A DNA stretch of 13,234 nt from JAUXFS01 sp050329575 (GTDB taxonomy: Bacteria > Pseudomonadota > Alphaproteobacteria > Rhodospirillales > Defluviicoccaceae): the NCBI GenBank assembly GCA_050329575.1, contig JBHJOP010000134.1, positions 1 through 13,234 of the forward strand. The letters are read 5' to 3'. Positions 6,882-13,234 of the stretch are shown here, piece after piece; the first letter of the stretch is position 1, and each line of letters opens with the position of its first letter. The position numbers were made by a program, and so were the translations under genes. Below the pieces are notes generated by a model that saw nothing but the letters and a program-made list of their open reading frames with translations, was not told where the DNA came from and made no database searches.

Positions 6882-8675
6882 CTACTTCTGGGCGACGGTC
6901 ACGGGCGTCGCCGGTGGCGCCAGTTGCGCCTGCTTCTGGAAGGCCGGATCGGGCATCGCCGACCACACCATCATCGCAAGGGCGATCGCCGCGACGGCCA
7001 CCGGGAAGGCCTTGCCGTTGTAGCGGCGCGGATCGTAGTCCCGCCAGCCATGGATGCGGTCGACCTCGCGCAGGATCTTCTCGTCCTTCTCGCCGCCGGT
7101 CACCATGCTGACGACGACCGTGGCGAACCAGGCCGCCGACGCGCTGAAGATGGCGGTGACCATGTAGCCGAGCGGACCGAGGTTGATCAGCTGCAGGCCG
7201 AACAGATCGCCCTTCGTCCACCACAGAACGATCGACAGCACGCCGCCGACGACCATTCCGGCGATGGCGCCGGCCTTGTTGGCGCCCTTCCACCAGATGC
7301 CGAGGATCAGCACCGGGGTGAAGGTCGACGACGCCACCACGAACGCCCAGATGACGCTGGTGAGCAGGAAGTCGGGCGGATTGAGGGCGAGCACGATCGT
7401 CACCAGCCCACCGAACGCGGTGAAGAAGAAGCCGGCCTTGACCCTCTTGCGGTCGGAGGCGTTGGGAACGACGGTCGAGTAGATGTCGTTGCCGAGGCCG
7501 GTGCCGATCACCATCAACAGCCCGGCGATCGTCGACATGCCCGCGGCGAGGGCGCCGGCGACCGGCAACGCCGCGATCCACGAGGGCGTGAACGCCTGGC
7601 TCATCACCACCACCAGCAGGTCCGCCTCCTTCGGCTCGATGGCGAGGCCGTTGGCGGCGAGTTCGTTGATGGAGTAGAGCTTGGCGGCGAACCCGATCGC
7701 GAAGGTGGTGAAGAACACCAGGCCGATGAACAGGATGCCCCACAGCGTCGACATCTTGGCATCGCGCACCGAAGGCGCCGTGAAGTAGCGCATCGCGATG
7801 TGCGGCAGGCCGATCGTACCGAAGGCGATGCTCAGCATGATCGCGGTGTAGAACTTGGGCGACAACGGGATCGTGCCGTTCACGGTACTGAACGGATCGA
7901 AATACGATGGCAGCGCCTGGACCATGTCGGGCACCAGGGCGGCATAGCCGAACGGCGGGAACAGGCTCGCCCAGCCGGCGCCCAGCTTCCACAGGATGAT
8001 CGCCGCCGGCACGAACAGGGCGATGAACATGATCACCGCCTGCAGGCTCTGATTGTAGGACAGGCCGTACATGCCGCCGATCGTGACATAGGTGGTGACC
8101 ACCAGACCGCCGACGATCAGGCCGGTCGTGTAGTCCCAGTGGAACATCACCTGGAAGACGTTGCCGATGCCCTTCATCTGCCCGATCAGGTAGAGCTGGG
8201 CGAGCAGGATCATGCACATGACGGCGATGATCTTGGCCGCCGGACCGAACCGTTCGCCGATGAACTGCATGCTGGTGTACTTGCCCCAGCGCCTCAGCGA
8301 CGGCGCGATCGCGATCGAGATCATCACGAATCCGCCGAGGAAGCTCAGCACGATCGCGACCAGGAAGTACTGCAGCTTCCACAGCAGCGCGGTGAACCCG
8401 AGGAAGGTGGCGAGACTCATGTAGTTGGAGGTCATCGCCAGGCCGTTGGAGACACCGCCGACCTTGCGACCGGCCGCGAAGTAGTCCTCGCTCGATGCGG
8501 TGCGCCGTTTCGACAGCCAGCCGACGTAGAGGAACAGGAACACCATCGCGAACGTGTAGATGATGCCGAGCGTCGACAGCGACGACGTCGGCTCGAAGAC
8601 GAACTTCTGCATGTCCGCGGCCTCGGCAGCGAACGGCGCGACCGCCAGCCCGAGCGCGAGAATCAGCTTCTTCAT
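6882..8675 (-). CDS. sodium:solute symporter, ActP-like (VC_2705 type)
   Basis: A 597-aa member of the SSS family in the inner membrane, probably importing a small organic acid such as acetate with sodium ions; the substrate is inferred from related ActP proteins. A signal-peptide-like N-terminus (residues 1-20, ending AEA) precedes about 13 helices. Family landmarks include SSEDYFAAGRKVGGVSNGLA (residues about 61-80), SLATFLGFTAL, SMQFIGERFG, and GALAAGMSTIAGLL in the region of helix 8, where SSS proteins bind the Na2 sodium ion through Ser/Thr. The long C-terminal tail with EVDRIHGWRDYD is typical of this subfamily. GGGAGGT lies five bases before the ATG at 8675. It overlaps the small-subunit gene by four bases (ATGA), so the two are translated together. 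Confidence 0.9.
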   Translation of the reverse strand: MKKLILALGLAVAPFAAEAADMQKFVFEPTSSLSTLGIIYTFAMVFLFLYVGWLSKRRTASSEDYFAAGRKVGGVSNGLAMTSNYMSLATFLGFTALLWKLQYFLVAIVLSFLGGFVMISIAIAPSLRRWGKYTSMQFIGERFGPAAKIIAVMCMILLAQLYLIGQMKGIGNVFQVMFHWDYTTGLIVGGLVVTTYVTIGGMYGLSYNQSLQAVIMFIALFVPAAIILWKLGAGWASLFPPFGYAALVPDMVQALPSYFDPFSTVNGTIPLSPKFYTAIMLSIAFGTIGLPHIAMRYFTAPSVRDAKMSTLWGILFIGLVFFTTFAIGFAAKLYSINELAANGLAIEPKEADLLVVVMSQAFTPSWIAALPVAGALAAGMSTIAGLLMVIGTGLGNDIYSTVVPNASDRKRVKAGFFFTAFGGLVTIVLALNPPDFLLTSVIWAFVVASSTFTPVLILGIWWKGANKAGAIAGMVVGGVLSIVLWWTKGDLFGLQLINLGPLGYMVTAIFSASAAWFATVVVSMVTGGEKDEKILREVDRIHGWRDYDPRRYNGKAFPVAVAAIALAMMVWSAMPDPAFQKQAQLAPPATPVTVAQK

Positions 8676-8989
8676 TCGGCACCTCCCACCGCCGGCCGCG
8701 CGGTCGTCTCGGCGTAAGCCTTCATCTCCTCCAGCTCGGCCGCCCTGGCGGATGTCTCGCGGATCTCCTGGTCGATCCTTTCGCTGAGATGAATGTAGAG
8801 CCAATAGAGCGGCATCAACACCAGCCAACCGAGGACCAGGGTCAGGAAGTAGTGTGCGGGAAAGCCGAACAGAGTGATTTCCGTCAGTCCCGGCAACAGA
8901 AAGTACATTGGATAGACGTGCGTCAGCAGCGTCACGATTCCGAACGCAACGAGTGCGAGCCAGCACTCCTTCTTGTAGGCTTTCAGCAT
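8672..8989 (-). CDS. small subunit of the sodium:solute symporter (DUF4212-like)
   Basis: A 105-aa membrane protein with two helices (residues about 9-32 and 44-67). The motif LFGFPAHYFLTLVLGWLVLM between them resembles the DUF4212 family, found directly before VC_2705-type symporters. The tail (residues 68-95, SERIDQEIRETSARAAELEE) is charged and helical, possibly a short coiled coil facing the cytoplasm. The start ATG has GGGAGGG upstream. The role is presumably to assemble with or stabilise the symporter; a direct function is not established. E. coli ActP has an analogous but unrelated-looking partner, YjcH (DUF485). Confidence 0.8.
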   Translation of the reverse strand: MLKAYKKECWLALVAFGIVTLLTHVYPMYFLLPGLTEITLFGFPAHYFLTLVLGWLVLMPLYWLYIHLSERIDQEIRETSARAAELEEMKAYAETTARPAVGGAE

Positions 8990-9017
8990 CCAAGCCCTCC
9001 CTTGTTTGTCGATGTGG

Positions 9018-9033
9018 GGGCGCCCTTGCGCCC
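9018..9033 (-). promoter_or_regulatory. hairpin in the leader of the symporter operon
   Basis: GGGCGC (9018-9023) pairs with GCGCCC (9028-9033) around a four-base loop, about 30 bases before the start codon of the small subunit. It is close to, but does not cover, the ribosome site. It may influence mRNA stability or translation. No recognisable promoter was found in 9034-9190. Confidence 0.3.
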
Positions 9034-9101
9034 ACCCGCGAAAGCACCCTCAGTTGGGGCACCACTGTCCACGAGCGTTTTTGTCGGCGCGGGCCGTTTC
9101 A

Positions 9102-9131
9102 GGAATGTGTTGAGAATGTATCGAATTGTAA
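9102..9131. repeat. 30-bp AT-rich motif, copy 1
   Basis: This 30-base stretch (start GGAATGTGTTGAG, end TATCGAATTGTAA) matches copy 2 at 9294-9323 at 24 of 30 positions in the same orientation. It contains three spaced AATGT/TGTA-type half-sites about ten bases apart, the pattern seen with OmpR/PhoB-type response regulators, although no such regulator is encoded here. It lies 113 bases upstream of the symporter operon's first start codon, so it could be an operator for that operon. Confidence 0.5.
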
Positions 9132-9190
9132 TAGTCCGGCGGACGCCGCGGCGTTACTGTGAACGGTCGTCCTTCCAGGCCGGCCTGAAG

Positions 9191-9220
9191 AAAAGCAGCC
9201 ACTCCGGGTGGAGTGGCTGC
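9191..9220 (-). terminator. intrinsic terminator of the Nudix / Ap4A phosphorylase unit
   Basis: On the - strand GCAGCCACTCC and GGAGTGGCTGC form a perfect 11-bp stem (9195-9205 with 9210-9220) with a four-base loop, then TTTTCTTC. It lies about 120 bases after the stop at 9341. The stem core GCCACTC/GAGTGGC is the same as in the terminator at 6067-6096. Confidence 0.8.
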
Positions 9221-9293
9221 CCAGGTTCGGGAAGTGCTAACGTCTCTTGGGGAGAGCCATCTAGCAGTAAAAAACTAGCCGCGGCGTGTTGCT

Positions 9294-9323
9294 GGAATAT
9301 GCTGGAAATGTATCCGATTGTAA
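9294..9323. repeat. 30-bp AT-rich motif, copy 2
   Basis: Second copy of the motif at 9102, starting GGAATATGCTGG and ending TATCCGATTGTAA. It lies only 17 bases past the stop of the phosphorylase-like gene and before that gene's terminator, 192 bases from copy 1. The two copies therefore flank the terminator. The stretch between them also holds a six-adenine run (9269-9274) inside CTAGCAGTAAAAAACTAG. No gene is visible between 8990 and 9340. Confidence 0.5.
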
Positions 9324-9340
9324 CGGTGGGCGGCTTCGCA

Positions 9341-10255
9341 TCACGCCAGGGCGACCCCGCGGAGGACGGCCATCGGCCCGACGTCTTCGATGATCCGAAG
9401 CTGGCGGCGATCGGCGACGAAGAGCGAGCCGGCGAAGCCGAGCGCGTTGACCGAGATTCCCCGGAACCTCTCGCATCGCCGCGGCACCACCAGCATCCAC
9501 GCACGCGTGAGCAGCAGGTTGTAGGGGCGTGACGGCCGCATCCCCTCGGCGGCGGCGACGGCTTCGATTCCGGTCGCCGCGAGCAGCGCGCGATAGGCTC
9601 GAGCGATCGCCGCGGGCCGATCGAACGGCGATTCGTCCAGGCGGACGAAGGCATGGCGAAACGGCAGGCCGGGGACCGTGGTCACCGACCGCAGACGCCC
9701 CGCCGCCGTCAGCAGCGGCTCGATCGGCGCCCCCGCCTCGTCGTCGGCGAGCGGCAGCGGTACCAGTTGCAGATGCTTGTGGGGCTGGCTGGCGCCGGCG
9801 GCGGTCCCGCCGTTGTAGAACCCGAGGCCGTCGATCTCCGCCATACACGTCGACAGCGCCTCGAAGTCGGCCGCGGTGAGCAGCGTCTCCTGGTCCTCGA
9901 AACGCCGGGTGACGATCAGCAAGTGGCGACCGATGACGTTGAACTTGTTCAGAACGCAGAGATGGGTGGGCGAGAGCGCCGCGACCAGCAGCGCCGGATC
10001 GGGGGGAAGAAACGGGTTGACCGGCCGTGCCGGCGCGGCCGTCGCGCGGGCCGGTTCCGCCTGCTCGCGCCCCTTCCGCGCGAGGCTCGACACCATCCGC
10101 ACGAGAAAGCGGACACCCCCCTCGTCGATCCGCCGCTGCTCGGTGGCGATCGGCTGCAGCGCCCCGGTGCGCAGCGCCGCCGATGCCACCCGATCCACCG
10201 TGGCGGCGAGGGCGCCGGGCCGGAACCGCCGCTCGCCGGCGTCGAGATCGTTCAT
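9341..10255 (-). CDS. Ap4A phosphorylase-like HIT-superfamily enzyme
   Basis: A 304-aa protein of the ATP adenylyltransferase (Apa1/Apa2) type. Such enzymes split diadenosine tetraphosphate with phosphate into ATP and ADP in the cytoplasm. The catalytic HIT-like motif is in GASQPHKHLQLVPLP (residues 154-168): H159-x-H161-x-Q163, with H161 the expected nucleophile. The upstream motif LNKFNVIGRHLLIVTRRFE (102-120) and FYNGG (146-150) are typical of the N-terminal domain, and RPYNLLLTRAWMLVVPR (243-259) of the C-terminal domain. All key residues are present. The ATG at 10255 follows GAGGA by eight bases; the longer open frame adds arginine-rich residues without support. It follows the Nudix gene by 67 bases on the same strand. 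Confidence 0.9.
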   Translation of the reverse strand: MNDLDAGERRFRPGALAATVDRVASAALRTGALQPIATEQRRIDEGGVRFLVRMVSSLARKGREQAEPARATAAPARPVNPFLPPDPALLVAALSPTHLCVLNKFNVIGRHLLIVTRRFEDQETLLTAADFEALSTCMAEIDGLGFYNGGTAAGASQPHKHLQLVPLPLADDEAGAPIEPLLTAAGRLRSVTTVPGLPFRHAFVRLDESPFDRPAAIARAYRALLAATGIEAVAAAEGMRPSRPYNLLLTRAWMLVVPRRCERFRGISVNALGFAGSLFVADRRQLRIIEDVGPMAVLRGVALA

Positions 10256-10322
10256 GACAACCGTCCTCGGCTTCGGTCGAGTTGCGGTCGGACGCGGCCG
10301 CCCGCCCGCCATCACAGCGCCA

Positions 10323-11171
10323 TCACAGGGAGTGCAATCCGTCGATCAGGTCGAGATACTCCCGATGATCGGGCGCGATCAGGCCATGGCGGATCAGGAA
10401 ATCGATGACCACCAGGGCGCAGTTGTACTTGAAATCGTCGGTATCGCGGACGATGTCGGCGACCCGCCCGATCGGCCACAGATAGAACTCGGTGATCTCG
10501 CCGTCGGTGTTGCGCGGTTGGAAGGAGGCCGGCAGTTCGAGATCGTAGACGAACAACACGTCGCAGCGCAGCCCGTCCGGACGCTCGGTGCGATAGCTGA
10601 CGGCGCCGACGGGGACGGCGAGATCGGCGATCGCCGCCGGGATGTCCGCTTCCTCGGCGCATTCCTTGCGCAGGTTGGCGCGCAGCGACAGGCCGGCCGG
10701 CTGACCGCCGGCGACGAGCTGGTCGAGCTTGCCGGGGGCGGTCGGCTTGTCGAGGCTGCGCCGGCCGATCCACATCGCCAGTCCGGCGTCGCCGCGCACG
10801 AAGCCGTTGACGTGGACGCCATAGGCGCGCACCCCGAACAGCGGCACCGCCGCGCGCTCCAGGTTGAACAGCGGCGGTGCCGCGAAGGAAACGCCGACCG
10901 GGTAAGGCTCGTCGCGCCAGCCGACGATGTCGCCGCGATCGCGGAGGCGGACCAGCGCCGCTTCGACCGCAGCGGTTCGTTGCGCGAATCCGACCAGGCC
11001 GGCCCGCAGCCGCACGGCGTCGCCGGCAACCGCGAACACGTCCGGGAAGTCCGCGAGCTTGCGGGCGAAATCGCGCGCGACCAGCCCCACCCCCCTGCCG
11101 TCGACGCGGAACGGCAGATAGCGGCCGGGCGTGAACACCGAACAGGCGGCAATCCGATCGGCGAAGCTCAC
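10323..11171 (-). CDS. DUF4743 / Nudix hydrolase
   Basis: A 282-aa two-domain protein: an N-terminal DUF4743-like part (residues 1 to about 110) and a C-terminal Nudix domain (about 112-260). The Nudix box region lies at 155-177, with the metal-binding core KECAEE (169-174) and the preceding GGQPAG loop. The usual first glutamate of the box is not at its canonical place, as is common in this subfamily, which resembles the Nudix half of yeast thiamin pyrophosphokinase Tnr3. Those relatives act on oxidised thiamin diphosphates; the substrate here is unproven. The GTG at 11171 is chosen because GGGAGA lies six bases upstream and the protein family starts here; the open frame further upstream is not supported. 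An 8-bp stem (11190-11197 with 11205-11212) lies in the leader just before the ribosome site. Confidence 0.85.
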   Translation of the reverse strand: MSFADRIAACSVFTPGRYLPFRVDGRGVGLVARDFARKLADFPDVFAVAGDAVRLRAGLVGFAQRTAAVEAALVRLRDRGDIVGWRDEPYPVGVSFAAPPLFNLERAAVPLFGVRAYGVHVNGFVRGDAGLAMWIGRRSLDKPTAPGKLDQLVAGGQPAGLSLRANLRKECAEEADIPAAIADLAVPVGAVSYRTERPDGLRCDVLFVYDLELPASFQPRNTDGEITEFYLWPIGRVADIVRDTDDFKYNCALVVIDFLIRHGLIAPDHREYLDLIDGLHSL

Positions 11172-11315
11172 GCGCGTCTCCCGTCCGTCGCGGATCGGCC
11201 CTCGCGATCCGCGCTTCGCCCTGGCTAGCACAGCTCGCCCGTCGACTCCACACCGCCCGCGCCGAGGCGTGCTCGGGTGCCCATCCATCGGCCGGCCGCA
11301 ACGACTGCTGCAATC

Positions 11316-11343
11316 TTGACGTGTGAGCGGACGGTGCTAGAAT
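11316..11343 (+). promoter_or_regulatory. strong predicted sigma-70-type promoter of the ACT gene
   Basis: TTGACG (11316-11321) and TAGAAT (11338-11343) are separated by 16 bases; each box matches consensus at five of six positions. This is the best promoter-like sequence in the window. Transcription should start near 11350, giving a leader of about 117 bases before the ACT gene. Confidence 0.65.
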
Positions 11344-11349
11344 GCGGGC

Positions 11350-11415
11350 ATGTCTGGAAGGCACCCTCGTCGGTCGTTTCGGGACCGGCTGATTACCGGC
11401 CCGGTCCTCTTCTGA
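11350..11415 (+). CDS. possible 21-aa leader peptide
   Basis: ATG at 11350, at or within a few bases of the predicted transcript start, opens a 21-codon frame ending TGA at 11413-11415, with the sequence MSGRHPRRSFRDRLITGPVLF minus nothing added. If translated it would be from a nearly leaderless mRNA. The last eight residues contain two Leu, one Ile and one Val, which would suit sensing of branched-chain amino acids, but the number is small. The frame runs through the first strands of the leader hairpins, so translation would alter folding. It may equally be chance. Confidence 0.25.
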   Translation: MSGRHPRRSFRDRLITGPVLF

Positions 11416-11446
11416 GGGCCGGGGTCCCCGTCGCTTCCCGAAACCG
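11371..11446 (+). promoter_or_regulatory. structured leader RNA with competing hairpins
   Basis: Several pairings compete for the same bases. CGGTC (11371-11375) pairs with GACCG (11383-11387); GGACCGG (11382-11388) with CCGGTCC (11401-11407); and CCCGGTCCTC (11400-11409) with GAGGGCCGGG (11414-11423), ten pairs with one G-U and loop TTCT. In addition GTTTCGGGA (11376-11384) pairs perfectly with TCCCGAAAC (11436-11444), closing the whole region. This is the layout of an attenuator or other cis-acting RNA switch. No thymine run follows, so control of translation or stability is more likely than classical termination. It matches no riboswitch class that I recognise. Confidence 0.45.
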
Positions 11447-11466
11447 TCCTGCAAGGAGTTGCCGTC

Positions 11467-11766
11467 ATGTCCGTCCGATCGGACCTCGATCCGAACCAAA
11501 CCGATTCCGTCGCCTGTTTCTCGGTCGTTGCCGCCGCCGCACCGGGGGTGATGCCGCGTGTCCTCGGGATCTTCGCCAAACGCGGCCTCGTGCCCTGCCA
11601 GTGGTACAGCACCCGCCACGGCCGCCTCGGCGAGGACCTGCACATCGACGTCCAGGTCGCCGGCATGGAGGTGCGGCTGCGCGAGCAGATCGCCGAGGCG
11701 CTGCGCCAAGTGGTCGAGGTCGACGTGGTGCTGACCTCCGAAAAGCGTCGCGCCCTCTCCGCCTGA
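11467..11766 (+). CDS. stand-alone ACT-domain protein
   Basis: A 99-aa protein made almost entirely of one ACT domain (residues about 14-93): ACFSVVAAAAPGVMPRVLGI, then FAKRGLVPCQWYSTR, then LHIDVQVAGM and a final helix-strand (LREQIAEALRQVVEVDVVLT). ACT domains bind amino acids, often at dimer interfaces; the sequence resembles the regulatory subunit of acetolactate synthase (IlvH/IlvM type) but lacks the rest of it and no catalytic subunit is nearby. It may sense an amino acid or act on an enzyme encoded elsewhere. AAGGAG (11453-11458) lies eight bases before the ATG. It is expressed alone, under the promoter at 11316 and the structured leader. Confidence 0.8.
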   Translation: MSVRSDLDPNQTDSVACFSVVAAAAPGVMPRVLGIFAKRGLVPCQWYSTRHGRLGEDLHIDVQVAGMEVRLREQIAEALRQVVEVDVVLTSEKRRALSA

Positions 11767-11790
11767 TCCGGCTGATCCGGCTGATCCGGC
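11764..11790. repeat. three tandem copies of a 9-bp unit at the ACT gene stop
   Basis: TGATCCGGC is repeated exactly three times (11764, 11773, 11782). The first TGA is the stop codon of the ACT gene, and because the unit is nine bases the next two copies supply further in-frame TGA codons. It lies in the 44-base gap between the convergent ACT and amidase genes. Slippage during replication is the likely origin; no hairpin terminator was seen in this gap. Confidence 0.85.
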
Positions 11791-11810
11791 GGCGCCACGG
11801 CATCCATCGC

Positions 11811-13202
11811 TCAGGCGAGAAAGCCCCGCAGGTCCGGGGCCGGCGGCGGGCCGATCAGCTCCTCGATCGCGCGGGCGATGGCGAGCGCCCCGGCCTCGCC
11901 GCCGGCCGGGCCGAGCACCTGCAGGCCGGCCGGCAAGGCCGGCCCCGCCAGCGGCAGGGGCGTCGACGTCGCACAGAGATCGAGCAGATTGGCGGGCTGG
12001 GTCGCGCGAGTGATCGCCAGGGTCAGGCGCAGCCCCTCGTCGGGATCGGTGAAATCGGCGACCGGCGGTGCGGTGCGCGCCGCCGTCGGCGTGATCCAGC
12101 CGTCCAGCCCCTCGAAGCGCGCCGCGGCGGCGGTGGCGAGTTCGCGCCGCCGCCAGACGCAGCGCAGGTACTCGGCCGCCGCGACGTCGAGGCCGCGGGC
12201 GGCGCGGGCGGCGACCACCGGATCCAGGCGATCGCGCTCGGCGAGGAAGCGGTCACGGCCGAGCACCGCGATCAGCTCGGTCGGCAGCGCCAGCGGGAAG
12301 TAGGCTTCGCGTTCGCGCGCTTCCGGCACCTCGATGCCGACGATCTCGGTCCCCGCCGCCGCCAACCGGGCCAGGGTCGCCTCGACGGCGACGCGGACGG
12401 CGTCCTCGAGGCCGTCGTAGAAATAGTCCGTCGGCTTGCCGAGCCGCAGCCCGCGCGGCGATCGCGCGACCGCCGGTGCCCCCCCGCTCAGGGCCGAGAA
12501 CACGACCGCCGCGTCGGCGGCCGATCGGGTCAACAGGCCGATGCTGTCGAGCTCGTGCGACAGCGGAAAGACACCGTCGGTCGGCCACCGCCCGGCGGTG
12601 GTCTTGAGGCCGAAGACGCCGCAGAAATGGGCCGGCAGGCGGACCGAGCCGCCGGTATCGGTGCCGACCGCGAAGCCGCACAGGCCGGCGGCGACGGCCA
12701 CCGCGGAGCCGCTGCTGGAGCCCCCGGGAATGCGATGGACGGCGGCGTCCCACGGGTTCCAGGGGGTGCCGCGCGGCCGGCTGATGCCGGTGGTGCCGAG
12801 CGCGAACTCGACTGTCCGGGTCTTGCCGAGGATCACGCACCCGGCCCGCTTCAACGTCGCGACGAACGATCCTTGCGTCCCGACCACGTCGCCGACGTCG
12901 ATCAGCGACCCGGCGGTGGTCGGCATGCCGTCGACGGCGAACAGGTCCTTGATCGCCACCGGCACGCCCATCAGCGGCCCGAGGTCGGTGCCGGCGGCGA
13001 GCAACGCATCGAGGGCCTGCGCGGCGGCCGTCGCGCGGCCGTCATCGACGTGCTGGAAGGCGCCGAGCCGGCCGTCGACGGCGGCGATCCGGTCGAGGCA
13101 GGCACGCGTCGCCGCCGCCGCGGTGATCTCGCCCCCGCGCAGCCGCTCGCCGAAGCCGGCGACACCGCCGGTCGCGAACGGGTCGGCCGGCAGCGCGGTC
13201 AT
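11811..13202 (-). CDS. amidase-signature family hydrolase
   Basis: A 463-aa enzyme of the amidase signature family, which hydrolyses carboxamide bonds by a Ser-cisSer-Lys triad. All three are visible: Lys85 in PVAIKDLF, Ser162 in IPGGSSSGSAVAVA, and the nucleophile Ser186 in GTDTGGSVRLPA. The length and spacing are normal. The region FPLSHELDSIGLLTRSAAD (about 214-232) and the tail TPLPLAGPALPAGLQVLGP also fit. The family includes GatA, acetamidases, biuret and allophanate hydrolases; with no gatB, gatC or urea-related neighbours the substrate cannot be told, and GatA is unlikely. The start ATG at 13202 has GGAGG twelve bases upstream, rather far, so the start is moderately sure. It is the last gene before the window edge, so any operon partner upstream is out of view. 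Confidence 0.9.
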   Translation of the reverse strand: MTALPADPFATGGVAGFGERLRGGEITAAAATRACLDRIAAVDGRLGAFQHVDDGRATAAAQALDALLAAGTDLGPLMGVPVAIKDLFAVDGMPTTAGSLIDVGDVVGTQGSFVATLKRAGCVILGKTRTVEFALGTTGISRPRGTPWNPWDAAVHRIPGGSSSGSAVAVAAGLCGFAVGTDTGGSVRLPAHFCGVFGLKTTAGRWPTDGVFPLSHELDSIGLLTRSAADAAVVFSALSGGAPAVARSPRGLRLGKPTDYFYDGLEDAVRVAVEATLARLAAAGTEIVGIEVPEAREREAYFPLALPTELIAVLGRDRFLAERDRLDPVVAARAARGLDVAAAEYLRCVWRRRELATAAAARFEGLDGWITPTAARTAPPVADFTDPDEGLRLTLAITRATQPANLLDLCATSTPLPLAGPALPAGLQVLGPAGGEAGALAIARAIEELIGPPPAPDLRGFLA

Positions 13203-13234
13203 CGCGCCGGCCCGCCTCCGGCCGCGACCGGCGG

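Noticed and set aside
6157..8682. An 841-codon - strand frame overlapping the symporter and the five-helix protein
   Set aside because: It is in a different frame from two clearly recognisable membrane proteins and its product is arginine- and histidine-rich without any motif.
6924..8717. A 597-codon + strand frame across the symporter gene
   Set aside because: Antisense shadow with highly charged repetitive composition; the symporter on the other strand is certain.
8990..9100. Sigma-54 promoter for the symporter operon
   Set aside because: No GG-N10-GC pair with the surrounding consensus (TGGCAC, TTGC) could be placed in this stretch.
11811..13202. Assignment of the amidase as GatA
   Set aside because: No gatB or gatC nearby and the sequence around the active site fits general amidases equally well; a broad call is safer.

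Overview
The window is about 13.2 kb of very GC-rich DNA with dense, mostly short operons. The gene content points to an alphaproteobacterium, perhaps Rhodospirillales; this placement is inferred from GC content and gene families, and no taxonomic marker gene is present. No rRNA, tRNA, CRISPR array or phage gene was seen.

Layout. Positions 1-1300 hold an 82-residue unknown protein with a near-perfect Shine-Dalgarno sequence (+). A convergent MocA/MobA-like nucleotidyltransferase (-) follows, with a possible 30-residue membrane protein (-) upstream of it. Positions 1400-4000 (+) carry an FtsH-type membrane AAA protease, then an overlapping ParD/ParE toxin-antitoxin pair whose promoter is covered by repeated TTGCCAAA boxes. 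Convergent to parE is a secreted VPxxP-CTERM protein (4063-4782, -), an exosortase-type surface protein with no exosortase in view.

Positions 4983-6066 are an ISL3-family insertion sequence. Its terminal inverted repeats are still recognisable, but its transposase has lost the middle of the catalytic domain. It sits in the poly-T tail of the intrinsic terminator belonging to the next operon. That operon (6246-8989, -) encodes a small symporter subunit (DUF4212-like), a sodium:solute symporter related to ActP (VC_2705 type) and a five-helix membrane protein. The roughly 350 bp upstream of it hold a second terminator with a related stem and two diverged copies of a 30-bp AT-rich motif.

Positions 9341-11171 (-) encode a DUF4743/Nudix hydrolase followed by an Ap4A phosphorylase-like HIT enzyme, which together look like a nucleotide clean-up unit. 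Divergent from it is a stand-alone ACT-domain protein (11467-11766, +). It has a strong sigma-70-type promoter and a 117-nt leader that can form mutually exclusive hairpins and encodes a possible 21-residue peptide. The window closes with an amidase-signature enzyme (11811-13202, -).

Most of the window is ordinary metabolic and stress-related chromosome. The points most worth a second look are the structured leader of the ACT gene, the IS inserted in a terminator tail, the paired 30-bp motifs near the symporter operon, and the possible 30-residue membrane protein.
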